From contig JAGKQI010000049.1 in assembly GCA_018806915.1 (NCBI GenBank), forward strand, positions 1,674,001 through 1,738,000: a stretch of 64,000 nt of DNA, read 5' to 3'. Of this stretch, positions 30,840-42,656 are shown piece after piece. The first letter of the stretch is position 1, and each line of letters begins with the position of its first letter. A program made the translations under genes and the position numbers. The stretch is from Phytophthora colocasiae. Lineage: Eukaryota; Oomycota; Peronosporomycetes; Peronosporales; Peronosporaceae. The notes beneath the pieces are model-generated. The model did not search any database and was not told the origin of the DNA. It worked only from the letters and a program-made list of their open reading frames with translations.

Positions 30840-32603
30840 ATGGCGAAGATATTCTGCGCACTTGTTGGCGAGCCAAGAAGCGTGGTTCAGGTGGAGATTA
30901 ACGATGCTACGTCAGTCTTTACGTTGCTGAAGGATATCACGGCGCTGTTTCCGATCACGTTAAAGAATGTCGAACCCTCAAAACTGCAGCTCTTCCTGGC
31001 GGAGAAAGCTGGCAAGTGGCTGCAGTCCTGCTCAGAAGATATGAAGAAGCTGAGGAAAGGCGAGAAAACTGCTGCGATTGAAGACCTGACACTCGAAGAC
31101 AAGGAACTCGACCCAACAGAAAGGCTTGTGGGGTTATTTGAACATGCCCCGACCAACGGTGTGCTTCACGCGCTAGTGGTGGTTCCGTATGCTGCAAAAC
31201 GGCAAAAGCTCGAGGAGAAAACGTCAATGGCACAGCTATGGAATCTCTCAAAGATGCAATCGCAGACATTGCCTCCTGTAAAGGACCTCAGGGACCTTCT
31301 CGAAAGACCCCTTCCGTTCAGATTGACTCTAAGAGATCCGAGGGCAACTAAGGACATATTTGATCCAAATGCCTTACTCCTTTCGTGTCCAGACCTAGAG
31401 ACGATGATGGACTATTTTATTTCTGAAAGTCAACGCAGATTTCACCCGGGAACCGAGGCGTCGGTGGGATTATGGCAGAAGTACTATGATATTCTTCTAT
31501 CACTGACCACCAATTTGTACCGAGAAAAAAGCTACGCAGTTCTAACACGAAGAAATCCCGCGGATCCAAAAAGACCAAACTTCGTCCTTCAAGACAATTA
31601 CATTGTCTTGATGCGTGGAGAAGAGCAGAGTTCTGTGGTATCAATGGCAGCATCCGTTGGCAACTTACTGCAAAAGATGAGGGGCTGGAGTACCCTATTG
31701 TACGCGGATCTGCCGTACGTTTTGGGTTATGCAACTTCTGGCTCTGACATTCAATTTCTTGCGATTGAAAAAAATGACGGGTGGGGTAGCCCAACGCCAA
31801 TACTCAAGTGTGATATTTTCTCGGAGAAAGCACTTGCACTGAAAGTATTTTACAATCTAGCATTTTTACTAGATCAGATGAGAAACCTGGCGCACCGAAC
31901 AGCTTCGTTTGGTGTAATTCCGTTCTGTCCGAATGATAACGGGAAGAGGAAGATCGAGTTGTTGGATAATATGGTTGAACGGACAATTACACGGAGCCAT
32001 CATATCAGCACGGACGACCTCGACCGACTCGCCAAGATATACAAGACTCTGGAGACACTGAGCGAAAATAAGGGCAGTTCAGAGACACATCTACAGACTG
32101 TGGAGAACGTGAGGGTGACGACGAGGAGTTTGGCAGTGCGGCTATCTCCACTTGGTGACATGAGGAAACCATCAGGAGATGAAGCTTGCGCGTGCGTCCG
32201 AGATATCCTAACGGCTTTGAAATATTGGCACTCGACTGGGTATTGTCACGGTGATGTTCGATGGCGGAATATTACACTCGTTCCTCCATCGTACCGTAGA
32301 TCCAGTTATTGGATGTTGCTCGACATGGATGAGTCGTGGCCGTCAGGGAAGCATACAATCGACTGGAACCATCCTTGGGAGGGCCAGCTTCTGCGATTCG
32401 AGCATGATCTGTACGAATTGGGGGATCTGTTGAAAGAAATGTATGACTTGCCTGCTCATATGGGTGAAATGAGAGCGTATCTCCTGTCCGCGCTGGATAG
32501 AGGTTACTCGGCGGAAGATGCTCTCGCACGTTTGGAAAAGCTGTGTGAACAGGTAGCAGGTACTGAGGAAAAGTGTTTTGGTGAAATGGAAAACATCAAA
32601 TGA
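30840..32603 (+). CDS. Crinkler (CRN) effector with kinase-like C-terminus
   Basis: 587 residues from ATG 30840 (TTTCAG just upstream could be a splice acceptor). The N-terminus is the ubiquitin-like CRN header with LQLFLAEK at 49-56 (variant of LxLFLAK) and ends in HALVVVP at 110-116, the usual end of the header domain. The C-terminal effector domain has a kinase catalytic loop HGDVRWRN near 470 and LLDMDES near 495 in place of DFG, resembling the kinase-type CRN8 class. CRNs are delivered into plant cells and act mostly in the nucleus. The ORF is intact; the gene lies in a repeat-rich region, as typical for this family. Confidence 0.88.
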   Translation: MAKIFCALVGEPRSVVQVEINDATSVFTLLKDITALFPITLKNVEPSKLQLFLAEKAGKWLQSCSEDMKKLRKGEKTAAIEDLTLEDKELDPTERLVGLFEHAPTNGVLHALVVVPYAAKRQKLEEKTSMAQLWNLSKMQSQTLPPVKDLRDLLERPLPFRLTLRDPRATKDIFDPNALLLSCPDLETMMDYFISESQRRFHPGTEASVGLWQKYYDILLSLTTNLYREKSYAVLTRRNPADPKRPNFVLQDNYIVLMRGEEQSSVVSMAASVGNLLQKMRGWSTLLYADLPYVLGYATSGSDIQFLAIEKNDGWGSPTPILKCDIFSEKALALKVFYNLAFLLDQMRNLAHRTASFGVIPFCPNDNGKRKIELLDNMVERTITRSHHISTDDLDRLAKIYKTLETLSENKGSSETHLQTVENVRVTTRSLAVRLSPLGDMRKPSGDEACACVRDILTALKYWHSTGYCHGDVRWRNITLVPPSYRRSSYWMLLDMDESWPSGKHTIDWNHPWEGQLLRFEHDLYELGDLLKEMYDLPAHMGEMRAYLLSALDRGYSAEDALARLEKLCEQVAGTEEKCFGEMENIK

Positions 32604-32793
32604 AACCGGTTCTAAATTGATGAATGACTTTCTAGCCTACACCACTTCTCAATCTTTAATGAATCTGCCCTAATTGGGCCTAGCGGATAAGGGTGTGAAT
32701 GCTTTGTTGCTCAAAGCGCTTCTAGCCGCTCCCACTACTGATATCGACCGACAAGTCCGTGCTGGAATTCATGAACCAGGCATATCGGGGTTT
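32604..32793. other. Convergent spacer between CRN and S33 genes
   Basis: No ORF; a similar spacer is present in the right arm at 47144-47312. Confidence 0.6.
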
Positions 32794-34744
32794 CTAAGCC
32801 GACTGATCTCCTGACTGCTCGTCGGACGGCTTGCTGCCGGATTGATTGGACAGTCTCTCATTGTACACTCCATCGTACGCGTCATCCGTGGCTAGGAAGG
32901 TCATCGGAAGACCTGTCGGAATGGTCATGTTGAACGGGGGCATTTTCTTCACGCACGATTTATCCATCCGTTCCAGGTTTCCTCCGTTTTTGATGTACGA
33001 CACGAGCAATTCCATTCCGCAAACAGGACTTTTGGGGTCACCGGGAATCAACGGCGTCGACACAATCGTCCCCTGGGTAGCATGTTCGAACGCGATGAGC
33101 TCCTTGTTGTCGCCTTTAAGAGCATTCAGAAGATGTTCAGCGTTCTTGTTCATCGTCTGCCCGTCAAGCTTGCCACTGAGCAACAAGACGCTGGCTTGAG
33201 TCGGAATAGTAGCGCTTTTGTTCCAATATTCATCGTTTTCGTAGAGGATAGGAGTGCCATCGTATTTCCCGGACTTAAACTTGTTACAGGGCTTGGATTT
33301 CTCCATGGAGTAGGCGCAGTAGAGCTCCGTTGAGGAGTAAAGACCAAAGTTGGATAGCAAGACGTCGGCATAGCGCTTCTTGACCTCCGCCATCGACAAT
33401 GGGGACATTTGCCACATCTCGGAGTAATAGATGACGAGGTTGAGCAACGGCGACTGGTAGTTCTTGTCCTCAATGTCAACAGTTATGGTGTTCTGAATAA
33501 CTTGCGTGAAGTGCTTCAAAACATCGAGATCTTGGTCCGCACATCGATTCAATCGGTGGAATCATCTTCCGCATCTCAGAGTCTATTAGCATCGCTCCCA
33601 GCGTGCTTCGGAGCAAGAACGACGGTGGTTCGGGTTCAACTTTACCAGCATTGGTACTGTTGAATAGCGAATTGATGATGACCGCGCAAGCTGACTCCGG
33701 GTTCTTGTCGAACTGAGCGATTAGGCGCTTGATCGCCCCTGCCAACCCTTTCTTCTTGAAGCGGGCGGTAATCTCCTCATCTTCCTGGGTCAGGGCCAAA
33801 AACGTATCTGCGACGTCGTCATAGCCTGTGTCCCAAGGGTACTCACCAGTCCATGCCGTCGTGGCAATGCCGTCAAAAACGTATCCAGTGACTTCAGGCG
33901 GGTTAAAATGCATCAGGCGTTCTCCTAACACTGCACCATAGTCCCGCCCGAAGACGATGGTATCTTCTCCGTTGGTATGTTCACCCATGAAACTGGCGAT
34001 GTCCTTAGCAACACTTGTCGCTGAAAACATTGCCACGTCTCCGTACTTGGTAGCCAGCTCCTCACCACATTTGCCAGCACCGAAAGCCTGGGCATCACTC
34101 TCCCAATTAGAAAACTTGAGATTCGATGCTGTTGAACAGGAGAGTCTCGTACTGCGCCCAGTACCGCGATGATCGATGAGATACATGTTGAAAGACCCTC
34201 CCAACTTCTCCTGGAGATCAATTGCTGTCGGCTCCATCAGAACGGAGGAAAGACCCGGCCCTCCTTCGAGAAGCCAGACATTTGGTGCGGTCTTTGGGTT
34301 GCCAACGGTTGCTGGGTAGCGTTTCACGAAGACTTCAATGGTGGGGTCGATGTCTTTGGGGGTCTCACAAACGCCAGGGTAGCAACGAGGAGCGTTATAA
34401 ACAGCACACTCCGCGTCTGCATCTGAGCTTCCACTGCCACTTCTCACAGGGGTTTGAGATGTGACAGTGAGTTCGGGACAGGATTTCCATTGGATGGATG
34501 TCTTGCTTGACTTGGCGGTGATTGATGATACGGCTATGGCTGCCAGGCATGGTAGAACCGCATCTTGGAGCTTCTTGAGTCGATGTCGCTGGTAGGTGGT
34601 GAATTCAGGAATGTGAAATGTATATGGTACGGCGGCTGGAGTTACGGCTACATGTATTACCAGCTTATGCTGCGCACTACCAGCGCAGCGTAAGCTGCTA
34701 ATTGCCCGTACCTCCAACAATCCCTGGGCAGAACAGTGCAGCAC
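32794..34744 (-). pseudogene. S33-family alpha/beta hydrolase, left copy, triad lost and frameshifted
   Basis: Two ORFs, 34744-33476 and 33552-32794, overlap at a place where the right copy has about 10 extra bases (near 33548), so this copy has a frameshifting deletion. Features: oxyanion region LLEGGPGLSS, YLIDHRGTGRSTR, nucleophile elbow GRDYGA where the family has GxSYG, SGKLDGQT with the acid, and HATQGT where the family has AxHG. Thus Ser is replaced by Asp and His by Gln in both copies. The N-terminus has no in-frame ATG (first ORF codon GTG), so the true start may be in an upstream exon. S33 peptidase-like genes form a large family in Phytophthora. Confidence 0.8.
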
Positions 34745-35045
34745 TTCCTGGAAGATCGCAATGAGTTTTCACAACCTGTTTCTAGACAACCTTTTTCTGA
34801 GCCCGCCGATCGACGTATGGTTATAATGAGTGAAATGCTGTGTCTCTCATACCCGTAAAATTATCCTCAACAAAAGTCAATTCGTAATCCTGCCTTGGCG
34901 ATGAGTCATTTAATATACTGAATGCATGGCAAATTATTTCCATAAGAAGAAGAAGAAAGTAGTTGATTAACAGACAGTCGTCCTGCATACCTATGCTACT
35001 AAGTTTGTATCAATTCTACATGTAACTCCATTTGCGTTGTAATTA

Positions 35046-35107
35046 CTGGGACGTCCCATAATCAAGCTGGGACGTCCCATAATCAAGCTGGGCGTCCCAT
35101 AATCAAG
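35046..35107. repeat. Three 20-21 bp tandem repeats with palindromic GGGACGTCCC core
   Basis: Unit CTGGGACGTCCCATAATCAAG twice and a third copy lacking one A (35046, 35067, 35088). The right arm holds the same triple reversed near 43855-43915. They lie ~300 bp upstream of the S33 N-terminal part, so they could be promoter sites with a GACGTC bZIP-type core. Confidence 0.7.
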
Positions 35108-35204
35108 CTTTTCGGATTTCAGCCAATGAGACTCTCTCAATGTCTACATTACCAAAACACGCATGAGGGTTGTTTTAACGTCCCACAAAGAGCATTCTCC
35201 AGAA

Positions 35205-35347
35205 TTTGCAGGACGTTGAACCCATCGGTCAGGTTTCTACAGGACGAAATGTCCTGCAAAATCCAAATGGAAAGCAGCACAATCAGAAATAAGCAGGCGC
35301 TCACTATTGGTCTGATTCATAAACACTTTCGACAACTTTTGCAGGAC
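35205..35347. repeat. Subterminal TTTGCAGGAC motifs (left end of unit 1)
   Basis: TTTGCAGGAC at 35205, an inverted pair ACAGGAC-gaaat-GTCCTGCA at 35239-35258, and TTTTGCAGGAC at 35337. The right end of each unit has GTCCTGCAA twice (37553 and 37564 in unit 1). The same set occurs in units 2 and 3. They look like binding sites for the recombinase. Confidence 0.6.
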
Positions 35348-35409
35348 AACCGTCCAGTGATTTCTGTATACAGTTTTCTATACAAGTTCATTTTATTATT
35401 AGCAACGCG

Positions 35410-37490
35410 ATGGCAAGTGTTGACTGGGAGGATCTGACACGGCAAGTCACGGAGATACAGCGGAACACCGTCAGTACTCGATCGCGCGCAGTGTACCAGA
35501 ACTCGTACTGCAGATTCATCGCGTGGATTGTTCTCTACAAGCCGGTACTCATCCCTCAAGCGTTTTCTGAGAGCCTTGGAGACGTGTCAGGCTTCTCCAT
35601 CAAACAACTCCGAGAACGCATAAAACCTCTGCTGAACAGGGACGAATTAAACCCTCCACTTATCTTTGACAGCCTAGACATCGACATCATTGGCGCTTGA
35701 TTATTGACACTTGAGAAGGCGGATGGGACTGCTCTCAGCTACGCAGCACTGAACACACACAGAGCGGGACTTTTTAATTTGTTTCGCGACTACGGTCGAG
35801 AAATTCCGGCTGCATTAGAGAAAAAGTTACAGAAGTACTTCAAAGGCTTGAAGCGAGATCGAGCCACCGCTGCTGCTCGTGGAGAAATCCGGGCGAAAAC
35901 CGGCAAGGACCCACTCTCATTTCAGCTTTACTCCTTTTTGTGTGAGGAATTGTTCAAGCACCCGTCCAAAGACATGATTTTTGCGCGAACATACATGATT
36001 ATTGCCTGGAATCTAATGTGCAGGTCCGCTAATGCGTTTGGCGTTCGGCACGGTCACATGGAGTGGAGTGGCGATGCTCTTTGTATTTACTTTGCTCACC
36101 AAAGAATGACCAGGAAGGATCCAGACCTCGAGACCCAAGACACATTTACGCCAATCCGTTCGAGCCAACAATTTGCCCGGTTCTTGCTATTGCCATGTTT
36201 TGGGCGACTTCTACGTTTGATGGTGGCGACCTGCTATTTCCTGGTTCTAATCAATATGAGCGTTTCCGCAAATGCCTACGGCGATTACTAGAAGGTGGTG
36301 AAGCGGCAAAGGAATTACACCGGCGTGGTGTGAACGCGGATGATCTCGGTACCCATTCATTGCGGAAAGGAGCCGCTACGTACTGCGCTTCCGGGTCGAC
36401 AGCATGTCCATCGTCGACTGCTGTACATTTACGAGCAGGATGGTCACTAGGTGGTGTTCAAAACACATATCTACGCTACGAAGCGGCTGGAGACATGCAT
36501 GTAGGAAGGACTGTGGCGGGACTTCCTACTGGAAGTCATGGATTTGCTGTTCTCCCACCGCATTTCGCTGAACGAAACGAGCTTATCGAACGTGCTGTTG
36601 CGTGCGTTTTTCCTGGGCTTCCCTCTCACTTAGTATACGTTGGAGAATTTTGTTTAGCTTCACTGGTTTATCATGCGCCGTATCTACGAAGGACGTTAAC
36701 GCCGAAGCACCCGCTATTGGAGACACCATTATTCCAGCATCCATCTCTTGTTGCAAATCTGACCGATAAAGTTTGCGGTGTTGAAGATACGAGTTATCGT
36801 CTACAGGCAACGGGTGTACCGCCTCATGTTGCTATATTACGTGAAATGAAGTCACTACTGGAAGTAACTCTTAAAACCGTCGAGCATATTGATGCCTCAC
36901 GAACTGCGACTGTGAAGGATATTATGGGCGAACTGGAGCAACGGGCAATTGGAGCAGGTGTCGTGGCATTTGACGGACTCGATAGTGCATTGAAACGATG
37001 TCTAGAAGCAGCAGGGGTTTCCACTTTGGTTGAGAAGTTGACGACAAAACCACAACAGAACGATCTCCACACGGATAGCATCTCTTCTACTCCTACATAC
37101 TTCTGGGGAGGCCGTTTCCGGCGAGTTCCGTCGGACTTCAAACTTCCGGACTGCACGGTTGCAATGCTGTGGGTCCTGTGGCAATGTGGTAACGCCATCA
37201 AAAGAATACCTCCTCTGCGGGTGCTTGATGGACGCGATATGCCAAACAGAAATCAACAGAAACGACTTAGTGATGCTCGATACCTAATGCGCAAAGTAGA
37301 GGATGAAGCAAAGCGTACCGGGACCTGGCGCTCTCACCAGAGCGTAGAGGAAGCCGTTGAAACCTTCGCTGCGTGTGCGAAGAGCGTCACTGTCCCAGAA
37401 CTGACGGGAAGAAGCCGTAAACGCCGTCGAGGCCAGCTCACCTGGATTACCGTCGTGGCACTGCAACGCAGAGCTCAACTACATCACTGA
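35410..37490 (+). pseudogene. Array recombinase, copy 1 (stop plus frameshift)
   Basis: Same ~693-residue protein as copies 2 and 3. TGA replaces Trp (TGG) at 35697-35699, and one A is missing from an A4 run near 36101, which splits the catalytic domain after the first Arg. The part from 36102 on continues in another frame to the normal stop at 37490. Confidence 0.9.
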
Positions 37491-37804
37491 TGTGATTGGA
37501 TGAAAACTACTCCATATAACAATAGCATTGGTTAAAATAACACATTCTCCATGTCCTGCAACTGTCCTGCAAATTCCGTCTAACAATCATTCTCCAGAAT
37601 TTGCAGGACGTTGAACCCATCGGTCAGGTTTCTACAGGACGAAATGTCCTGCAAAATCCAAATGGAAAGCAGCACAATCAGAAATAAGCAGGCGCTCACT
37701 ATTGGTCTGATTCATAAACACTTTCGACAACTTTTGCAGGACAACCGTCCAGTGATTTCTGTATACAGTTTTCTATACAAGTTCATTTTATTATTAGCAA
37801 CGCG

Positions 37805-39885
37805 ATGGCAAGTGTTGACTGGGAGGATCTGACACGGCAAGTCACGGAGATACAGCGGAACACCGTCAGTACTCGATCACGCGCAGTGTACCAGAACTCG
37901 TACTGCAGATTCATCGCGTGGATTGTTCTCTACAAGCCGGTACTCATCCCTCAAGCGTTTTCTGAGAGCCTTGGAGACGTGTCAGGCTTCTCCATCAAAC
38001 AACTCCGAGAACGCATAAAACCTCTGCTGAACAGGGACGAATTAAACCCTCCACTTATCTTTGACAGCCTAGACATCGACATCATTGGCGCTTGGTTATT
38101 GACACTTGAGAAGGCGGATGGGACTGCTCTCAGCTACGCAGCACTGAACACACACAGAGCGGGACTTTTTAATTTGTTTCGCGACTACGGTCGAGAAATT
38201 CCGGCTGCATTAGAGAAAAAGTTACAGAAGTACTTCAAAGGCTTGAAGCGAGATCGAGCCACCGCTGCTGCTCGTGGAGAAATCCGGGCGAAAACCGGCA
38301 AGGACCCACTCTCATTTCAGCTTTACTCCTTTTTGTGTGAGGAATTGTTCAAGCACCCGTCCAAAGACATGATTTTTGCGCGAACATACATGATTATTGC
38401 CTGGAATCTAATGTGCAGGTCCGCTAATGCGTTTGGCGTTCGGCACGGTCACATGGAGTGGAGTGGCGATGCTCTTTGTATTTACTTTGCTCACCAAAAG
38501 AATGACCAGGAAGGATCCAGACCTCGAGACCCAAGACACATTTACGCCAATCCGTTCGAGCCAACAATTTGCCCGGTTCTTGCTATTGCCATGTTTTGGG
38601 CGACTTCTACGTTTGATGGTGGCGACCTGCTATTTCCTGGTTCTAATCAATATGAGCGTTTCCGCAAATGCCTACGGCGATTACTAGAAGGTGGTGAAGC
38701 GGCAAAGGAATTACACCGGCGTGGTGTGAACGCGGATGATCTCGGTACCCATTCATTGCGGAAAGGAGCCGCTACGTACTGCGCTTCCGGGTCGACAGCA
38801 TGTCCATCGTCGACTGCTGTACATTTACGAGCAGGATGGTCACTAGGTGGTGTTCAAAACACATATCTACGCTACGAAGCGGCTGGAGACATGCATGTAG
38901 GAAGGACTGTGGCGGGACTTCCTACTGGAAGTCATGGATTTGCTGTTCTCCCACCGCATTTCGCTGAACGAAACGAGCTTATCGAACGTGCTGTTGCGTG
39001 CGTTTTTCCTGGGCTTCCTCTCACTTAGTATACGTTGGAGAATTTTGTTTAGCTTCACTGGTTTATCATGCGCCGTATCTACGAAGGACGTTAACGCCGA
39101 AGCACCCGCTATTGGAGACACCATTATTCCAGCATCCATCTCTTGTTGCAAATCTGACCGATAAAGTTTGCGGTGTTGAAGATACGAGTTATCGTCTACA
39201 GGCAACGGGTGTACCGCCTCATGTTGCTATATTACGTGAAATGAAGTCACTACTGGAAGTAACTCTTAAAACCGTCGAGCATATTGATGCCTCACGAACT
39301 GCGACTGTGAAGGATATTATGGGCGAACTGGAGCAACGGGCAATTGGAGCAGGTGTCGTGGCATTTGACGGACTCGATAGTGCATTGAAACGATGTCTAG
39401 AAGCAGCAGGGGTTTCCACTTTGGTTGAGAAGTTGACGACAAAACCACAACAGAACGATCTCCACACGGATAGCATCTCTTCTACTCCTACATACTTCTG
39501 GGGAGGCCGTTTCCGGCGAGTTCCGTCGGACTTCAAACTTCCGGACTGCACGGTTGCAATGCTGTGGGTCCTGTGGCAATGTGGTAACGCCATCAAAAGA
39601 ATACCTCCTCTGCGGGTGATTGATGGACGCGATATGCCAAACAGAAATCAACAGAAACGACTTAGTGATGCTCGATACCTAATGCGCAAAGTAGAGGATG
39701 AAGCAAAGCGTACCGGGACCTGGCGCTCTCACCAGAGCGTAGAGGAAGCCGTTGAAACCTTCGCTGCGTGTGCGAAGAGCGTCACTGTCCCAGAACTGAC
39801 GGGAAGAAGCCGTAAACGCCGTCGAGGCCAGCTCACCTGGATTACCGTCGTGGCACTGCAACGCAGAGCTCAACTACATCACTGA
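37805..39885 (+). pseudogene. Array recombinase, copy 2 (one-base deletion)
   Basis: Open for 407 residues from ATG 37805, then one C missing from a C3 run near 39016; the rest is open to 39885. Domains: core-binding part (STRSRAVYQNSYCRFIAW), catalytic Arg in LMCRSANAFG near 204, Lys in HQKNDQEG near 232, HSLRKGAATYC (H-x-x-R) near 316, HLRAGW near 338, and NTYLRY with the likely nucleophile near 351. A further ~340 residues include the conserved C-terminal domain. All catalytic residues lie before the lesion. Confidence 0.9.
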
Positions 39886-40199
39886 TGTGATTGGATGAAA
39901 ACTACTCCATATAACAATAGCATTGGTTAAAATAACACATTCTCCATGTCCTGCAACTGTCCTGCAAATTCCGTCTAACAATCATTCTCCAGAATTTGCA
40001 GGACGTTGAACCCATCGGTCAGGTTTCTACAGGACGAAATGTCCTGCAAAATCCAAATGGAAAGCAGCACAATCAGAAATAAGCAGGCGCTCACTATTGG
40101 TCTGATTCATAAACACTTTCGACAACTTTTGCAGGACAACCGTCCAGTGATTTCTGTATACAGTTTTCTATACAAGTTCATTTTATTATTAGCAACGCG

Positions 40200-42280
40200 A
40201 TGGCAAGTGTTGACTGGGAGGATCTGACACGGCAAGTCACGGAGATACAGCGGAACACCGTCAGTACTCGATCACGCGCAGTGTACCAGAACTCGTACTG
40301 CAGATTCATCGCGTGGATTGTTCTCTACAAGCCGGTACTCATCCCTCAAGCGTTTTCTGAGAGCCTTGGAGACGTGTCAGGCTTCTCCATCAAACAACTC
40401 CGAGAACGCATAAAACCTCTGCTGAACAGGGACGAATTAAACCCTCCACTTATCTTTGACAGCCTAGACATCGACATCATTGGCGCTTGGTTATTGACAC
40501 TTGAGAAGGCGGATGGGACTGCTCTCAGCTACGCAGCACTGAACACACACAGAGCGGGACTTTTTAATTTGTTTCGCGACTACGGTCGAGAAATTCCGGC
40601 TGCATTAGAGAAAAAGTTACAGAAGTACTTCAAAGGCTTGAAGCGAGATCGAGCCACCGCTGCTGCTCGTGGAGAAATCCGGGCGAAAACCGGCAAGGAC
40701 CCACTCTCATTTCAGCTTTACTCCTTTTTGTGTGAGGAATTGTTCAAGCACCCGTCCAAAGACATGATTTTTGCGCGAACATACATGATTATTGCCTGGA
40801 ATCTAATGTGCAGGTCCGCTAATGCGTTTGGCGTTCGGCACGGTCACATGGAGTGGAGTGGCGATGCTCTTTGTATTTACTTTGCTCACCAAAAGAATGA
40901 CCAGGAAGGATCCAGACCTCGAGACCCAAGACACATTTACGCCAATCCGTTCGAGCCAACAATTTGCCCGGTTCTTGCTATTGCCATGTTTTGGGCGACT
41001 TCTACGTTTGATGGTGGCGACCTGCTATTTCCTGGTTCTAATCAATATGAGCGTTTCCGCAAATGCCTACGGCGATTACTAGAAGGTGGTGAAGCGGCAA
41101 AGGAATTACACCGGCGTGGTGTGAACGCGGATGATCTCGGTACCCATTCATTGCGGAAAGGAGCCGCTACGTACTGCGCTTCCGGGTCGACAGCATGTCC
41201 ATCGTCGACTGCTGTACATTTACGAGCAGGATGGTCACTAGGTGGTGTTCAAAACACATATCTACGCTACGAAGCGGCTGGAGACATGCATGTAGGAAGG
41301 ACTGTGGCGGGACTTCCTACTGGAAGTCATGGATTTGCTGTTCTCCCACCGCATTTCGCTGAACGAAACGAGCTTATCGAACGTGCTGTTGCGTGCGTTT
41401 TTCCTGGGCTTCCCTCTCACTTAGTATACGTTGGAGAATTTTGTTTAGCTTCACTGGTTTATCATGCGCCGTATCTACGAAGGACGTTAACGCCGAAGCA
41501 CCCGCTATTGGAGACACCATTATTCCAGCATCCATCTCTTGTTGCAAATCTGACCGATAAAGTTTGCGGTGTTGAAGATACGAGTTATCGTCTACAGGCA
41601 ACAGGTGTACCGCCTCATGTTGCTATATTACGTGAAATGAAGTCACTACTGGAAGTAACTCTTAAAACCGTCGAGCATATTGATGCCTCACGAACTGCGA
41701 CTGTGAAGGATATTATGGGCGAACTGGAGCAACGGGCAATTGGAGCAGGTGTCGTGGCATTTGACGGACTCGATAGTGCATTGAAACGATGTCTAGAAGC
41801 AGCAGGGGTTTCCACTTTGGTTGAGAAGTTGACGACAAAACCACAACAGAACGATCTCCACACGGATAGCATCTCTTCTACTCCTACATACTTCTGGGAG
41901 GCCGTTTCCGGCGAGTTCCGTCGGACTTCAAACTTCCGGACTGCACGGTTGCAATGCTGTGGGTCCTGTGGCAATGTGGTAACGCCATCAAAAGAATACC
42001 TCCTCTGCGGGTGCTTGATGGACGCGATATGCCAAACAGAAATCAACAGAAACGACTTAGTGATGCTCGATACCTAATGCGCAAAGTAGAGGATGAAGCA
42101 AAGCGTACCGGGACCTGGCGCTCTCACCAGAGCGTAGAGGAAGCCGTTGAAACCTTCGCTGCGTGTGCGAAGAGCGTCACTGTCCCAGAACTGACGGGAA
42201 GAAGCCGTAAACGCCGTCGAGGCCAGCTCACCTGGATTACCGTCGTGGCACTGCAACGCAGAGCTCAACTACATCACTGA
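40200..42280 (+). pseudogene. Array recombinase, copy 3 (catalytic domain intact)
   Basis: The longest uninterrupted copy, open for 565 correct residues before one G is lost from a G4 run near 41898; the shifted frame ends at 42077. The true C-terminal domain (WVLWQCGNAIKRIPPL..QQKRLSDARYLM) continues in another frame to 42280. Catalytic Arg, Lys, HxxR, Trp and Tyr are all present. A shortened protein lacking only the last domain could still be made. Confidence 0.9.
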
Positions 42281-42448
42281 TGTGATTGGATGAAAACTAC
42301 TCCATATAACAATAGCATTGGTTAAAATAACACATTCTCCATGTCCTGCAACTGTCCTGCAAATTCCGTCTAACAATCATTTTAAGAGGTAGCTACCATA
42401 CAAGTGACCACACTTGCAAGCACGACCATTATATGAACACTCATCAAC

Positions 42449-42592
42449 TTTACAAAACACAAGTCAAATGCAACGAAATGATAGTTTTTATTAGCTGCCG
42501 CTGGAGCTTATTGACCACTGTTTACAAAACACAAGTCAAATGCAACGAAATGATAGTTTTTATTAGCTGCCGCTGCAGCTTATTGACCACTG
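42449..42592 (+). repeat. 72-bp tandem duplication beside the left mariner end
   Basis: A 72-base unit starting TTTACAAAACACAAGTC occurs twice (42449 and 42521) with one base difference. It covers the inner part of the inverted repeat, so the left end has the inner site doubled. Confidence 0.75.
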
Positions 42593-42656
42593 TTTCGAGT
42601 GGACTTCCTTCACTCTCCTGCTTGCAATTCGTGTACGTGCTGTCATTTTGCAACTG

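Larger units (their letters stand above)
30781..35196 (+). repeat. Left arm of a large inverted duplication
   Basis: Carries the CRN gene (+), S33 gene (-) and a 450-bp leader. The same sequence lies reversed from 43759 to about 54404 once later insertions (44647-45616, 48932-54169) are removed. Similarity ends near 30781/54404. Confidence 0.92.
35193..42381 (+). mobile_element. Tandem triplet of a Crypton-like tyrosine-recombinase element, period 2395 bp
   Basis: Units start at 35193, 37588 and 39983, each opening with CATTCTCCAG; a last CATT stands at 42378-42381. Starts of the ORF (35410, 37805, 40200) are also spaced 2395. Units differ by only a handful of bases. There is no spacer between units, no terminal inverted repeat, and a 4-base sequence shared with the target at every junction. 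This is what insertion of circles by site-specific recombination would produce. Confidence 0.92.
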
